Source of the DNA: Pseudomonas mendocina
Lineage (GTDB): Bacteria; Pseudomonadota; Gammaproteobacteria; Pseudomonadales; Pseudomonadaceae
Reading direction: 5' to 3'
Assembly: GCF_003008615.1 (NCBI RefSeq)
Contig: NZ_CP027657.1
Coordinates: 1,550,001-1,614,000, forward strand
Length of the DNA: 64,000 bases
This document shows, piece by piece, positions 46,153 through 56,571 of the stretch. Numbering within the stretch: position 1 is the stretch's first letter; the number at the start of each line of letters is the position of its first letter. The notes below the pieces were generated by a model that saw only the letters and a list, made by a program, of their open reading frames with translations, had not been told where the DNA came from and did no database searches. A program made the position numbers and the translations under genes.

Positions 46153-48282
46153 TCATCGATTCACGGCAATGGCTTGAGTATTTAGGATACGCGGCGTCAG
46201 AAAGATAAGCAGCTCCGATTTTTGATCGGTGACCGAATCTCGACGAAATACTCTCCCGACGTACGGTAAATCGCCCAAGAACGGAACCTTATCAACTGTC
46301 TTCGACTGGGTATTGGAATAAACACCACCAATAACAATCGTCTCACCATCCGAAACAAGAACCTTAGCATTAACCTCATTCTTCTTAATTGGCGGAACAC
46401 CTAAAACTGCATTATTGTAATCAGGCTCATCCTTATTGACTTTTACCTCAATAATAATTCGGTTATCAGGCGTAATTTGCGGGGTTACTTCAAGAGCCAA
46501 AGCAGCCTCCTTGAAGGAAACAGTGGTCGCGCCACTTGAGCTTGCCTCTTGGTATGGAACCTCAGTGCCTTTGAGAATCTTGGCTGTTTCTTTGTCCGCA
46601 GTCACAACCTTGGGCTGAGAGACAATTTCACCATTACCGGTCTTCTCCATTGCAGAAAGCTCAAGATCGAGAATGGTATTATCAGTAACAAAACCGATGC
46701 CTATGCCAGAAGTTCGATTAGCCACACCAAGGTCAACAAAGGGGAAATTACCATTCGAGTCCTCACCTGAATTTCCACCCTCATCACCGTTATCATCATT
46801 CCCATAACCGACCCACTTACCACCACCAAATACCTTTGTCCCACCCCAACGCACACCCAAGGCCTTATCATAATCGACGTTGGCCTCGACAATTCGAGCT
46901 TCAATCATAACTTGACGCACAGGTATATCCAGCTGAGCAACAATTCGCCTCAACTCATCCAATCGATCTTGAGTTTGATAAGCAATAATACTATTAGTGC
47001 GATCATCAACAGTAATAGACCCCCGATCCCCGCCGCCCTCCTCAATATTAGCAACAGACTGGAAGAGAGTAGCCATATCAGAAGCTTTAGCGTAGTTAAC
47101 TTGAATTAACTCTCTACGCAACGGAGCCAATTCTGCAATCTGCTTTTGCGACTCTAACTCTTGACGCTCACGCGCAGCTATTTCATCCGCTGGAGCAACG
47201 AGCAAAACATTACCAATTTTTCTCTGATCCAAACCCTTAGTCTTCAACACAAGATCCAGGGCCTGATCCCACGGCACATTCTGCAGCCGCAGCGTAATAC
47301 TCCCAGATACTGTATCGCTAGCCACAAGATTCAAATCGGTAAAATCTGCAATTAATTGCAAAACCGACCGAACGTCAATATCCTGAAAGTTCAGCGACAG
47401 TTTCTCACCTGCGTACGAAAAACGCTCAATCTTTCGGCGCTCAGCATCATCCTGACTCAGAGGCTTCACACTCAAAGTCAACTTATTCTCTGTTTGGTAG
47501 GCGAGATAATCATAGAGCCCAACCGGCTCAATCACCACACTCGCCCCGCCCCCTATGCTACTAGCACTGACAAATTGCACGGGGGTGGCAAAATCTTTTA
47601 CATCCAGTCTCACACGTAGGGACTCGGGCAGCTGAGTTTTAGCGAAGTCAAGACGAATCTTCCCGCCCTGCTCTTGAATATTTGGGCTCACAGAAGAGTC
47701 GGATAGAGTAATAACTACATTCCCCTCCCCCTGCTCGCCACGCTGAAAATCGATATTACTTACCGATTTACCAGTGGACACTCCTAAAGGCTGACGAAGA
47801 GCAGACAAAGGTTGCACCACTGGAGTCGAAGCAGATGCCACAGAACTTGCCGCCTCTGCAACACCGATAAGAACATAAAGATTGTTGCCCTCGACTCGCG
47901 TCGCATATGGCACAAGACTCATCAAGTTGACAATTAGACGGGTTCTATCCTTAGCCTCCACAAAGGTAACACTTCGCGCATTACCCACTCCAAGCTCTCT
48001 ATTCTTAGTACCAAGTTTATTGGATACGCCTGGCAAGTCGATAGCGATGCGTGCAGGCTGCTCAATTGTATAGCCGCGCGGCGCCACAACTGGCTCATCA
48101 AAGGCAAGCTTGAGCTCAACCCTATCCCCCGGCAAACTTGCTACATCTAGCGACTGTAGGCTTGCAGCCAATAAAAAAGGAGAAGATAGCGAAATCAACA
48201 ATGCAACGCTGAAACGCGACAGGGAGCTATTCATTCTCATATTCCGCCGGACAGACTGAGTAGTTATATTCATTATATACAT
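46153..48282 (-). CDS. pilQ: Type IV pilus secretin PilQ
   Basis: The 709-residue outer-membrane secretin has a signal peptide (MNSSLSRFSVALLISLSSPFLLAA) at residues 17-40, two AMIN-type domains, secretin N0/N1 domains (LSLNFQDIDVRSVLQLIADFTDLNLV) and the C-terminal secretin domain (EVPYQEASSSGATTVSFKEA; DKVPFLGDLPYVGRVF). An Asp/Asn/Gly-rich loop (GNDDNGDEGGNSGEDSNG) is notable. The ATG at 48282 has AGGGGCG at a good distance; the ATG at 48234 gives the classical PilQ start. The gene is distinctly AT-richer than aroK, aroB and pilM, as are pilP and pilO. Confidence 0.94.
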   Translation of the reverse strand: MYIMNITTQSVRRNMRMNSSLSRFSVALLISLSSPFLLAASLQSLDVASLPGDRVELKLAFDEPVVAPRGYTIEQPARIAIDLPGVSNKLGTKNRELGVGNARSVTFVEAKDRTRLIVNLMSLVPYATRVEGNNLYVLIGVAEAASSVASASTPVVQPLSALRQPLGVSTGKSVSNIDFQRGEQGEGNVVITLSDSSVSPNIQEQGGKIRLDFAKTQLPESLRVRLDVKDFATPVQFVSASSIGGGASVVIEPVGLYDYLAYQTENKLTLSVKPLSQDDAERRKIERFSYAGEKLSLNFQDIDVRSVLQLIADFTDLNLVASDTVSGSITLRLQNVPWDQALDLVLKTKGLDQRKIGNVLLVAPADEIAARERQELESQKQIAELAPLRRELIQVNYAKASDMATLFQSVANIEEGGGDRGSITVDDRTNSIIAYQTQDRLDELRRIVAQLDIPVRQVMIEARIVEANVDYDKALGVRWGGTKVFGGGKWVGYGNDDNGDEGGNSGEDSNGNFPFVDLGVANRTSGIGIGFVTDNTILDLELSAMEKTGNGEIVSQPKVVTADKETAKILKGTEVPYQEASSSGATTVSFKEAALALEVTPQITPDNRIIIEVKVNKDEPDYNNAVLGVPPIKKNEVNAKVLVSDGETIVIGGVYSNTQSKTVDKVPFLGDLPYVGRVFRRDSVTDQKSELLIFLTPRILNTQAIAVNR

Positions 48283-48291
48283 ACCGCCCCT

Positions 48292-48816
48292 TCAAGAGCG
48301 CTCCTTAATGGAGAGGCTTCGCGGCCGTTCAAGCCACCCCCCCTCACCATCAGGAACAATTTCCACTACATCCACTTTCGAACCATCAATAGATGTAATT
48401 CGACCATGATTCCGCCCAAGATAGTCACCGACCTTCACTCGATGAACTCCTCCCGCACCACTGACAAGAGCAGAAAGGCCTGAAGCGTTCCCCAGAGTCC
48501 CCACCATTTCAAAAGTCTCGATATTGAAACCTTCTAAAAATTGCTTAATTCGACCCTCATCAGGCTTAACCTCCTGAGAACCTTTCTGTCGGCTTACCAT
48601 ATCAATCTTAACTGGTGGCTGAAATGGACTGCGCAACGACGCGGCGCGGTAAGTAAAACTTTCATACGGCTGAAATTTGGGCAAAGGTTCTATGGAGCCC
48701 TTGGGGCGCGCGCGCACCTCGTCCATGTAAGACTGCAGATCCGAAAATCCATTATCTGAGCCGCACCCTGACAGAACAAAAAGACTAAAAATAAAGAGCA
48801 AAGGAGATCGCATCAT
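48292..48816 (-). CDS. pilP: Type IV pilus assembly lipoprotein PilP
   Basis: The 174-residue inner-membrane lipoprotein has the lipobox LSGC (Cys18). A flexible linker (RARPKGSIEPLPKFQPYESF) precedes LRSPFQPP, the PilP core start, and then a beta domain (HRVKVGDYLGRNHGRITSIDG). PilP links the PilMNO platform to PilQ. An AAGGAG Shine-Dalgarno precedes the ATG. It abuts pilO and lies 9 nt before pilQ. Confidence 0.93.
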   Translation of the reverse strand: MMRSPLLFIFSLFVLSGCGSDNGFSDLQSYMDEVRARPKGSIEPLPKFQPYESFTYRAASLRSPFQPPVKIDMVSRQKGSQEVKPDEGRIKQFLEGFNIETFEMVGTLGNASGLSALVSGAGGVHRVKVGDYLGRNHGRITSIDGSKVDVVEIVPDGEGGWLERPRSLSIKERS

Positions 48817-49436
48817 TACTGAACACCCTTGTCATTATATCTATAAGTTTTGGCCAAAATATGCATGCTGAGAGCACTCCCACCCTCAGATTTGACAGGA
48901 GCCAACTCAAAGTCATGCAAAGTCACAATTCGAGGCAAACTGGCGACCCCACTCACAAAAGTCGCTAGATCATGGTATGCACCAGTAACCTTTATCTCAA
49001 TTGGCAACTCTATATAAAATTGCTGCACGACCTCAGGAAGAAGTTTAATTTCCTCAAATTCCAAACCACTACCCAAACCAGTGCGGGTAATATCTTCCAG
49101 CAGTCCTGGAACTTCCGTATCACTTGGCAACTGACGAAGAAGAGCACCAAAGGAAACCTCCATTTCCTTCATCTGCTCTTTGTAGGCTTCCAGGTTCGCG
49201 GCTTGAAAAGCTTTACTAGAAAACTGCTCCTTAAGATTCTGCTCTTCCTGCTGGCGTTGCTCCAAAATACTTTGCATATCTTTCAGGTGAAAATTGTAGC
49301 CAAGCCCTAAAACAACTATCAGCAACAATAGCCCTGCAATGAACTTGACCGAGCCTGGCCACGACCCCACATTATTAAGATCCAACTCATTCAGATCGAC
49401 ACTACGCAAGCTTTCCAGAGAGTCTCGAATGCTCAT
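48816..49436 (-). CDS. pilO: Type IV pilus inner-membrane platform protein PilO
   Basis: The 206-residue bitopic protein has a short cytoplasmic N terminus, a membrane helix (VKFIAGLLLLIVVLGLGYNF, about 30-49), a coiled coil (ILEQRQQEEQNLKEQFSSKAFQAANLEAYKEQMKEM) and a C-terminal ferredoxin-like domain. It dimerises with PilN. Base composition is low in GC, like pilQ and pilP. Starts and stops overlap with pilN (ATGA). Confidence 0.93.
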   Translation of the reverse strand: MSIRDSLESLRSVDLNELDLNNVGSWPGSVKFIAGLLLLIVVLGLGYNFHLKDMQSILEQRQQEEQNLKEQFSSKAFQAANLEAYKEQMKEMEVSFGALLRQLPSDTEVPGLLEDITRTGLGSGLEFEEIKLLPEVVQQFYIELPIEIKVTGAYHDLATFVSGVASLPRIVTLHDFELAPVKSEGGSALSMHILAKTYRYNDKGVQ

Positions 49437-50004
49437 TTCCCGGCCTCCGCTTGCTCGTGATCAGGCTGAGTCTGCTGAACGCTCAGCTGAAACACGTTTG
49501 CCTGATCCAAGGCGCCTGCCGTGACAGCCTTCACTTCAGTCAAATTAGGAGCGGTTAACCACTCCGAACTATCCAAGTTACGCATAAGGTTCGAAACGCG
49601 ATTATTCGACTCTGCAGCGCCAACAATAGCGATATTTTTATCAGTCATTTTGACGCTGGTGAAATACACACCATCCGGCAGCGTTCTCACTAACTGATCA
49701 AATACCCGACCGATGATTGGCCGGTTACCCTGCAAGTCCTGGATGATTTTCATACGCTCTAGCAATTGCTGCCTACGCGTGCGCAGCTCGCTAATCTCCT
49801 GAATTCGAGCATCAAGAACAGCAATCTCCTTCTTAACGAAGTCATTGCGTGCAGTTTGATTATCAATCGCCGCGCTAAGCATCTGATCGCCGAGAAATAC
49901 GAGGCCTGCGGCAACAACGAGAACACCGACGAGACTGACCAGAAAACGCTGTTTACGCTCTTCGCGCAGCTGTTCGCGCCAAGGAAGTAGATTGATCCGC
50001 GCCA

Positions 50005-50005
<1 letters not shown>
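49433..50005 (-). CDS. pilN: Type IV pilus inner-membrane platform protein PilN
   Basis: The 190-residue protein begins MARINLLPWREQLREERKQR, which contains the conserved INLLPWR motif that binds PilM. A membrane helix follows (FLVSLVGVLVVAAGLVFLGD), then a coiled coil and a periplasmic ferredoxin-like domain. It overlaps pilM (1 nt) and pilO (4 nt). Composition is intermediate between pilM and the AT-rich pilO. Confidence 0.94.
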
Positions 50006-51096
<1,091 letters not shown>

Positions 51097-51175
51097 TTAC
51101 GGACTATTTATGTTTTTCCACATTAAATATCAGTCTTGACAGAAGCGCAAATGGCTCCCTGGGAAAAAAAACGCT

Positions 51176-51181
51176 TATAAT
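51176..51181 (+). promoter_or_regulatory. Possible -10 box for ponA in the pilM-ponA gap
   Basis: A perfect TATAAT lies about 70 bp before the ponA start, downstream of an A-rich tract. No good -35 box lies 16-18 bp upstream; the nearest TTGACA is 34 bp away. The 181-bp gap is AT-rich and must hold both divergent promoters, but nothing else stands out. Confidence 0.3.
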
Positions 51182-51250
51182 GTGATCAGCTTTTCCCTTT
51201 TAGCCTCGGCTCCTGCTTAACTCATTCTTTTACTTGGAATTCCGAACATT

Positions 51251-53662
51251 TTGATACGCCTGCTGAAGTTCTTCTGGTGGTCTTGCGTTGCCGTTTTCTG
51301 TGGGCTATTGCTCAGTTTGAGCGGCGCGTTTCTTTATCTTAGCCCGACCCTTCCTTCCGTCGAGTCGCTGCGCCAGGTACAGCTACAGATCCCCCTGCGC
51401 GTCTACAGCAGCGATGCCAAGCTGATCGCTGAATTCGGCGAAATGCGTCGCTCCCCCATCCGCTTCGACGAAATTCCCAAGGAATTCATCAGCGCCCTAC
51501 TGGCAGCCGAAGACGATAATTTCGCCAATCATTATGGCGTCGATGTGACCAGCCTGATGCGCGCTGCCACGCAATTATTGAAAAGCGGCCAGATTCAGAG
51601 CGGCGGTAGTACCATCACCATGCAGGTAGCGAAGAACTTCTTCCTCACCAGCGAGCGCAGCTTCTCGCGCAAGGCCACCGAAATTCTCCTGGCTCTGCAG
51701 ATCGAACGTGAATTGAGCAAGGATGAAATCCTCGAGCTCTACGTCAACAAGATTTACCTGGGCAACCGCGCCTACGGCATCGAAGCTGCCGCTCAGGTGT
51801 ATTACGGCAAATCGATCCGCGACCTGAACCTGGCGCAGATGGCGATGATCGCCGGTCTGCCGAAAGCCCCCTCGCGCTACAACCCGCTGGTCAACCCGAC
51901 ACGCGCCAAAGAGCGCCGCGACTGGATCCTCGGTCGCCTGTATCGCCTTGGCCGCATCGACCAAGCCACCTACGAGACCGCACTGGCCGAGGTTGTTGAC
52001 GCCCGCCACCATGTTCCAGCCCCAGAACTCAGCGCACCTTATATAGCCGAGATGGCACGCGCCGAAATGGTCGGCCGCTACGGCAGCGAGGCATACACCG
52101 AAGGTTTCAATGTCACCACGACGGTTCCCAGCCACTTGCAGGAAGTGGCCAATGTCGCGCTACGCGAAGGACTAATCAGCTACGACCAGCGCCACGGCTA
52201 TCGCGGCCCGGAGAGCCGCTTGCCGGGCATGACGCGCGAGACCTGGCTCAGCGAGTTGAGCAAGTTCCGCTCCATAGGCGGATTGGAGCCCGCAGTCGTC
52301 TCTCAGGTAGAGAAAAGCGGCATTCTGGTACTGACTCGTAACGGCGAAGAACAAGCCGTGTCCTGGGACAGCATGAAATGGGCGCGCCCTTTCCTCAACA
52401 CCAATAGCCTGGGGCCTCGTCCGCAACAACCGGCGGACGTCGCTCAAGTCGGCGACATCGTACGTGTGCAACGCCAGGAAGATGGCAGCCTGCGCTTCAT
52501 GCAGGTGCCGGCCGCGCAAAGCGCTCTGGTCTCACTCGACCCTTACAGCGGTGCGATCCAGGCACTGGTTGGCGGTTTCTCCTTCGACCAGAGCAACTAC
52601 AACCGTGCCGTACAGGCCAAGCGCCAACCCGGCTCCAGCTTCAAGCCCTTCGTCTATAGCGCCGCGCTGGATAACGGTTACACGGCGTCGACGCTGGTCA
52701 ACGATGCGCCGATCATCCTCTCCGACGATTACCTGTCGCAGAAATGGCGTCCGAAGAACGATAACAACACCTTCCTCGGTCCGATCCGCCTGCGCGAAGC
52801 CCTGTACAAATCGCGCAACCTGGTCTCGATACGTCTGCTGCAAGACATGGGCATCGACCGCAGCCTGCGCTATATCGAGCGCTTCGGCTTCGCCCCGCAA
52901 GACCTGCCGCGCAACCTCTCGCTGGCTCTGGGCACCGCCAGCCTGACCCCGATGGAAATTGCCGAAGGCTGGGCCACGTTCGCCAATGGCGGCTACAAGA
53001 TCGAGCCGTATCTGATCGAGCGTATCGACGATCGCAATGGCAAACCGCTGTTCCGCGCCAACCCGGCTCGCGTGCCAGGCAGTGCGCCGATCGAGGAGAA
53101 CGCCAACCTCGCCGTCAACGCGACCGATGAATTGCCGCTGGAGGAACCCAAGGTCGCCGAGCAGATCATCGACGAGCGCACCGCCTACATCATGACCAGC
53201 ATGCTGCAGGACGTGATCAAGCGTGGTACCGGCCGACGCGCCCTCGCCCTTGGCCGTAATGATCTGGCAGGCAAGACCGGCACCACCAACGAGTCGAAGG
53301 ACAGCTGGTTCTCTGGCTACAACGCCGATTATGTGACCACTGTCTGGGCGGGCTTCGATCAACCAGAAAGCCTGGGCCGCCATGAGTATGGTGGCACCGT
53401 GGCACTGCCGATCTGGATGAGCTACATGGGGGCTGCACTCAAGGATCGTCCTAACCACCTGCCGAAAGAACCCAAGGGCTTGCTGACGCTGCGAGTCGAC
53501 CCGGTCAGCGGCCGCGCTGCCAGTCCCGGCACTCCAGATGCCTATTTCGAGCTGTTCAAGAGCGAGGATTCACCACCGCCCATGAGCGAGTTCGAACCCG
53601 GCATGGGGGCACCCGGCAGCCCACTGCCTGCTGACGAGATGGCACCGATCGATCTTTTCTGA
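51251..53662 (+). CDS. ponA: Penicillin-binding protein 1A (bifunctional glycosyltransferase/transpeptidase)
   Basis: The 803-residue class A PBP has an N-terminal membrane anchor (residues about 9-31) and a GT51 domain with Glu87 in AAEDDNFANHYGVD. An OB-like insert follows. The transpeptidase domain has SxxK at Ser462-Lys465 (QPGSSFKPF), SRN in YKSRNLVSIRL and KTG at 675-677 (LAGKTGTTNE). The start is TTG at 51251. It polymerises and cross-links peptidoglycan. Position divergent from pilM is the normal Pseudomonas arrangement. A perfect terminator follows. Confidence 0.95.
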   Translation: MIRLLKFFWWSCVAVFCGLLLSLSGAFLYLSPTLPSVESLRQVQLQIPLRVYSSDAKLIAEFGEMRRSPIRFDEIPKEFISALLAAEDDNFANHYGVDVTSLMRAATQLLKSGQIQSGGSTITMQVAKNFFLTSERSFSRKATEILLALQIERELSKDEILELYVNKIYLGNRAYGIEAAAQVYYGKSIRDLNLAQMAMIAGLPKAPSRYNPLVNPTRAKERRDWILGRLYRLGRIDQATYETALAEVVDARHHVPAPELSAPYIAEMARAEMVGRYGSEAYTEGFNVTTTVPSHLQEVANVALREGLISYDQRHGYRGPESRLPGMTRETWLSELSKFRSIGGLEPAVVSQVEKSGILVLTRNGEEQAVSWDSMKWARPFLNTNSLGPRPQQPADVAQVGDIVRVQRQEDGSLRFMQVPAAQSALVSLDPYSGAIQALVGGFSFDQSNYNRAVQAKRQPGSSFKPFVYSAALDNGYTASTLVNDAPIILSDDYLSQKWRPKNDNNTFLGPIRLREALYKSRNLVSIRLLQDMGIDRSLRYIERFGFAPQDLPRNLSLALGTASLTPMEIAEGWATFANGGYKIEPYLIERIDDRNGKPLFRANPARVPGSAPIEENANLAVNATDELPLEEPKVAEQIIDERTAYIMTSMLQDVIKRGTGRRALALGRNDLAGKTGTTNESKDSWFSGYNADYVTTVWAGFDQPESLGRHEYGGTVALPIWMSYMGAALKDRPNHLPKEPKGLLTLRVDPVSGRAASPGTPDAYFELFKSEDSPPPMSEFEPGMGAPGSPLPADEMAPIDLF

Positions 53663-53673
53663 CTTAGCGCAGA

Positions 53674-53707
53674 CAATAAAAAACCCGCCTAGGCGGGTTT
53701 TTTATTG
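53674..53707. terminator. Bidirectional rho-independent terminator between ponA and maeB
   Basis: This is a perfect 34-bp palindrome (17-bp arms starting CAATAAAAAACCCGCCT) with A and T tracts built into the arms. It gives a T run in both directions and lies between the convergent ponA and maeB stops. Confidence 0.93.
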
Positions 53708-53718
53708 CATCCAGCAGC

Positions 53719-54987
53719 TTAGCCGTTGAACACCTCATCCACCGAATTCAGCGGATAGTGCTTCGGATACGGCAGAGTCGCCACGCCGGATTCGATGGCA
53801 GCCTTGGCCACGGCATCGCAAACGACGTTGATCAGGCGCTGATCCATCGGTTTCGGAATGATGTACTCACGACCGAACTCCAGCTTGATACCGCCGTAAG
53901 CGTCGCAGACGTCCTGCGGCACCGGCAGCTTGGCCAGGTCACGCAGGGCCAGGGCTGCAGCAATCTTCATTTCTTCGTTGATGCGAGTAGCGCGAACATC
54001 CAGCGCCCCACGGAAGATGAAGGGGAAGCCCAGTACGTTGTTGACCTGGTTCGGATAGTCGGAACGACCGGTGGCCATGATCACGTCATTACGGGTGGCA
54101 TGCGCCAGCTCGGGGCTGATTTCCGGATCCGGGTTGGAGCACGCGAAGACGATCGGGTTGGCCGCCATGCGCTTGAGGTCTTCAGCGCTCAGCAGGTTGG
54201 CACCAGACAGACCGACGAATACATCGGCACCGTCCAAGGCGTCGGACAGGCTGCGTTTGTCGGTTTCGCTAGCGAACACGGCCTTGTACTGGTTCAGGTC
54301 GTCACGGCCGGCGTGGATCACGCCCTTGCGGTCGATCATGAAGATGTTCTCGACCTTGGCACCCATGCTCACCAGCAGTTTCATGCAGGAGATAGCAGCT
54401 GCACCGGCGCCCAGGCAGACGATCTTCGCCTCTTCCAGAGTCTTGCCGGCGATTTCCAGGGCATTGAGCATGCCGGCCGCGGTGACGATGGCGGTACCGT
54501 GCTGGTCATCGTGGAATACCGGGATGTCGCACTGTTCGATCAGCGCGCGCTCGATCTCGAAGCACTCAGGCGCCTTGATATCTTCCAGGTTGATGCCACC
54601 GAAGGTGATGGAGATGCGCTTGACGGTGTCAATGAAGGCCTGCGGGCTTTCAGCGTCGACTTCGATGTCGAACACGTCGATGCCAGCGAAGCGCTTGAAC
54701 AGTACACCTTTACCTTCCATTACCGGCTTGGAAGCCAGTGGGCCGAGGTTACCCAGACCGAGGATGGCAGTACCGTCGGAAATTACGGCGACCAGGTTGC
54801 CCTTACCGGTATAGCGGTAGGCCAGTTCGGCATCGCGAGCGATCTCGCGTACCGGTTCGGCTACGCCTGGGCTGTATGCGAGGGACAGGTCGCGGGCAGT
54901 GGCAGTGGCTTTGGTCAGCTCGACACTCAACTTACCGGGACGGGGCTGAGCGTGATATTCGAGAGCGGCTGTTTTTAGATCGGACAT
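53719..54987 (-). CDS. maeB: NADP-type malic enzyme
   Basis: This 422-residue short-form malic enzyme oxidatively decarboxylates malate to pyruvate. LSLAYSPGVAEPV, VISDGTAILGLGNLGPLASKPVMEGKG, IPVFHDDQHGTAIV and the dinucleotide motif VCLGAGAAAISC are all present. The phosphotransacetylase-like C-terminal domain of long MaeB proteins is missing, as is usual in Pseudomonas. I chose the ATG at 54987 (MSDLKTAALEYHAQPRPGK); a frame reaching to 55062 is less likely. A HexR-like operator lies 127 bp upstream. Confidence 0.93.
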   Translation of the reverse strand: MSDLKTAALEYHAQPRPGKLSVELTKATATARDLSLAYSPGVAEPVREIARDAELAYRYTGKGNLVAVISDGTAILGLGNLGPLASKPVMEGKGVLFKRFAGIDVFDIEVDAESPQAFIDTVKRISITFGGINLEDIKAPECFEIERALIEQCDIPVFHDDQHGTAIVTAAGMLNALEIAGKTLEEAKIVCLGAGAAAISCMKLLVSMGAKVENIFMIDRKGVIHAGRDDLNQYKAVFASETDKRSLSDALDGADVFVGLSGANLLSAEDLKRMAANPIVFACSNPDPEISPELAHATRNDVIMATGRSDYPNQVNNVLGFPFIFRGALDVRATRINEEMKIAAALALRDLAKLPVPQDVCDAYGGIKLEFGREYIIPKPMDQRLINVVCDAVAKAAIESGVATLPYPKHYPLNSVDEVFNG

Positions 54988-55113
54988 AGTGGCATTTCCG
55001 CTTTTATGAGGCTTGTTGAACGGGCGCGGCCGAGGATACGCAACTTGTATACAGCTGCACAAGACAGCTTGGTCGCGATCGGACTGCGCGGCCAGAGCCG
55101 CTTATAGCCAATT

Positions 55114-55130
55114 TTGTAGTTTTACTACAA
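55114..55130. promoter_or_regulatory. HexR-type operator upstream of maeB
   Basis: TTGTAGTTTTACTACAA is a perfect 7-bp inverted repeat with a TTT centre. It matches the published proteobacterial HexR consensus TGTARTWWWAYTACA as I remember it. HexR controls central carbon genes including malic enzyme in several gammaproteobacteria. It lies in the 147-bp gap before maeB, just after the M48 protease stop. Confidence 0.6.
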
Positions 55131-55134
55131 GTCA

Positions 55135-56571
55135 TTAGCGGAGGACTTTCAGCCACTCACCCGCCTTCGGCTCGCCGCTTGGGTAGAGATTATTGAGCAG
55201 TCGCAGCTGCCCCTCCGCACCACTTTGCAACGGACTTTCCTTGGCCAGCGCGGCCATGGTTTGCCCGTTCTTTGCGCGCGCCGTGTGCAAACGCACCGGC
55301 TCAGCCAGCTTGCGCTCCTCGGCCTTGAGCGGACGGAAACTGCGGATGACCGACAGGAAGCGCTCGTCTTCGGTTTCCAGCGACGCCTGCCCTTTCAAAC
55401 CGGCCACGAACAGGTACGCACCGTCGCCACGATAGATCACCGCCACTCGCCGGGCCGACTGTCCCTGCAAAACCGCGGTGTAGCCCTGCAGCGATCCCAG
55501 GCGTAGCTCTTCGCCCGCCACCAGACGCTGGTTGCCAGCTCGCTTGCGCAGGTACTCAGCCGGCGTCAGTGCCTTGTCGGCCGCCTCCAGGGTCATGGCG
55601 ATGAATGCCTGTTCGTCCTCGGTGTGACCAATCAGCACATCAGGGCGATTTACCAACTGCCAGCCCTGCGGATAGCTCAGGGTGAAATCCAGCGGCCCGT
55701 GATAGAAATGCCGTCCACGACGAATGCCACTGTCAGCCGAGTCGCCGAACACCAAGCCGTCGATCATCTGCATGAAGGTATCGCGCCCCACTTCCTGGGA
55801 ACCGCCGACCAGCGCCTGAGCCGGGCCGATTACCTCTTTCAGGCGCCGGTCGTTGTCCGGGTGGGTATCGAACAGGCCGTGGTAACCGCCCGCAGGCTGC
55901 GCCTCGCCGCGCTTGGCTGCCTGATCACGAGCGAAGTCTTCCTGATTTTTCAGGACGCGCACCACCTCGATCATCGCCTGCGGGTCATAGCCACCACGCG
56001 CCAGGTACTGAGCGCCGAGGCCGTCGGCTTCCAGCTCCATGTCGCGGCCGTAGCCACGGACGAAAGCGTTGCCCATCACACTGGTCAGATCACCGAGCGC
56101 ACCCACGCCGGTGCCAATGGCCGCCGCTTGTCCCAGCAAGCCCCAGGCCGTGGATTGGCTTTGCTGGCGCACGCTGTGGCGCGCCGTGACGTGGCCGACC
56201 TCATGACCGAGCACCGCCGCCAGTTCGGCCTCGGAATTCAGATAGGCCAGCAGGCCACGGTGGATATAAATGTAGCCCCCGGGCAATGCGAAGGCGTTGA
56301 CGTCAGGGCTGTCGACCAGGGTGAACACGTAGTTCAGTTGATTGCGGTGACTGGCGCGCGCCACCCGCTCGCCAACGCGCTGGATATAAGCCTGCAACTT
56401 GGCGTCGTTGTAGCGCGGATTTTCCTTGGCGATTTCCTGGTTGTAGCGGGCACCGAGATCCAGCTCCTGGCGCTCGCTCATCATCACGAAGTCGTTGCGG
56501 CCAGTAGCCGGATTGACCGCACAACCGGCCAACCACGAGAGCACCAGGCCGGCCACGAGAACACGCATCAT
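55135..56571 (-). CDS. M48-family metalloprotease lipoprotein
   Basis: The 478-residue protein has the lipobox LAGC (Cys17). The M48 zinc motif HEVGH lies in AAVLGHEVGHVTARHSVRQQ, and a downstream Glu lies in RDMELEADGLGAQYLARGGYD. The C-terminal third (FLSVIRSFRPLKAEERKL ... AALAKESPLQSGAEGQLRLLNNLYPSGEPKAGEWLKVLR) looks like a LysM-type or related module. Relatives such as LoiP and BepA act in outer-membrane quality control, so a periplasmic role is likely. It overlaps the nuclease gene by 4 nt. Confidence 0.88.
   Translation of the reverse strand: MMRVLVAGLVLSWLAGCAVNPATGRNDFVMMSERQELDLGARYNQEIAKENPRYNDAKLQAYIQRVGERVARASHRNQLNYVFTLVDSPDVNAFALPGGYIYIHRGLLAYLNSEAELAAVLGHEVGHVTARHSVRQQSQSTAWGLLGQAAAIGTGVGALGDLTSVMGNAFVRGYGRDMELEADGLGAQYLARGGYDPQAMIEVVRVLKNQEDFARDQAAKRGEAQPAGGYHGLFDTHPDNDRRLKEVIGPAQALVGGSQEVGRDTFMQMIDGLVFGDSADSGIRRGRHFYHGPLDFTLSYPQGWQLVNRPDVLIGHTEDEQAFIAMTLEAADKALTPAEYLRKRAGNQRLVAGEELRLGSLQGYTAVLQGQSARRVAVIYRGDGAYLFVAGLKGQASLETEDERFLSVIRSFRPLKAEERKLAEPVRLHTARAKNGQTMAALAKESPLQSGAEGQLRLLNNLYPSGEPKAGEWLKVLR

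Noticed and set aside
51134..51181. TTGACA and TATAAT in the pilM-ponA gap as one sigma70 promoter.
   Set aside because: The boxes are 34 bp apart, too far to work together; only the TATAAT is kept as a weak candidate.
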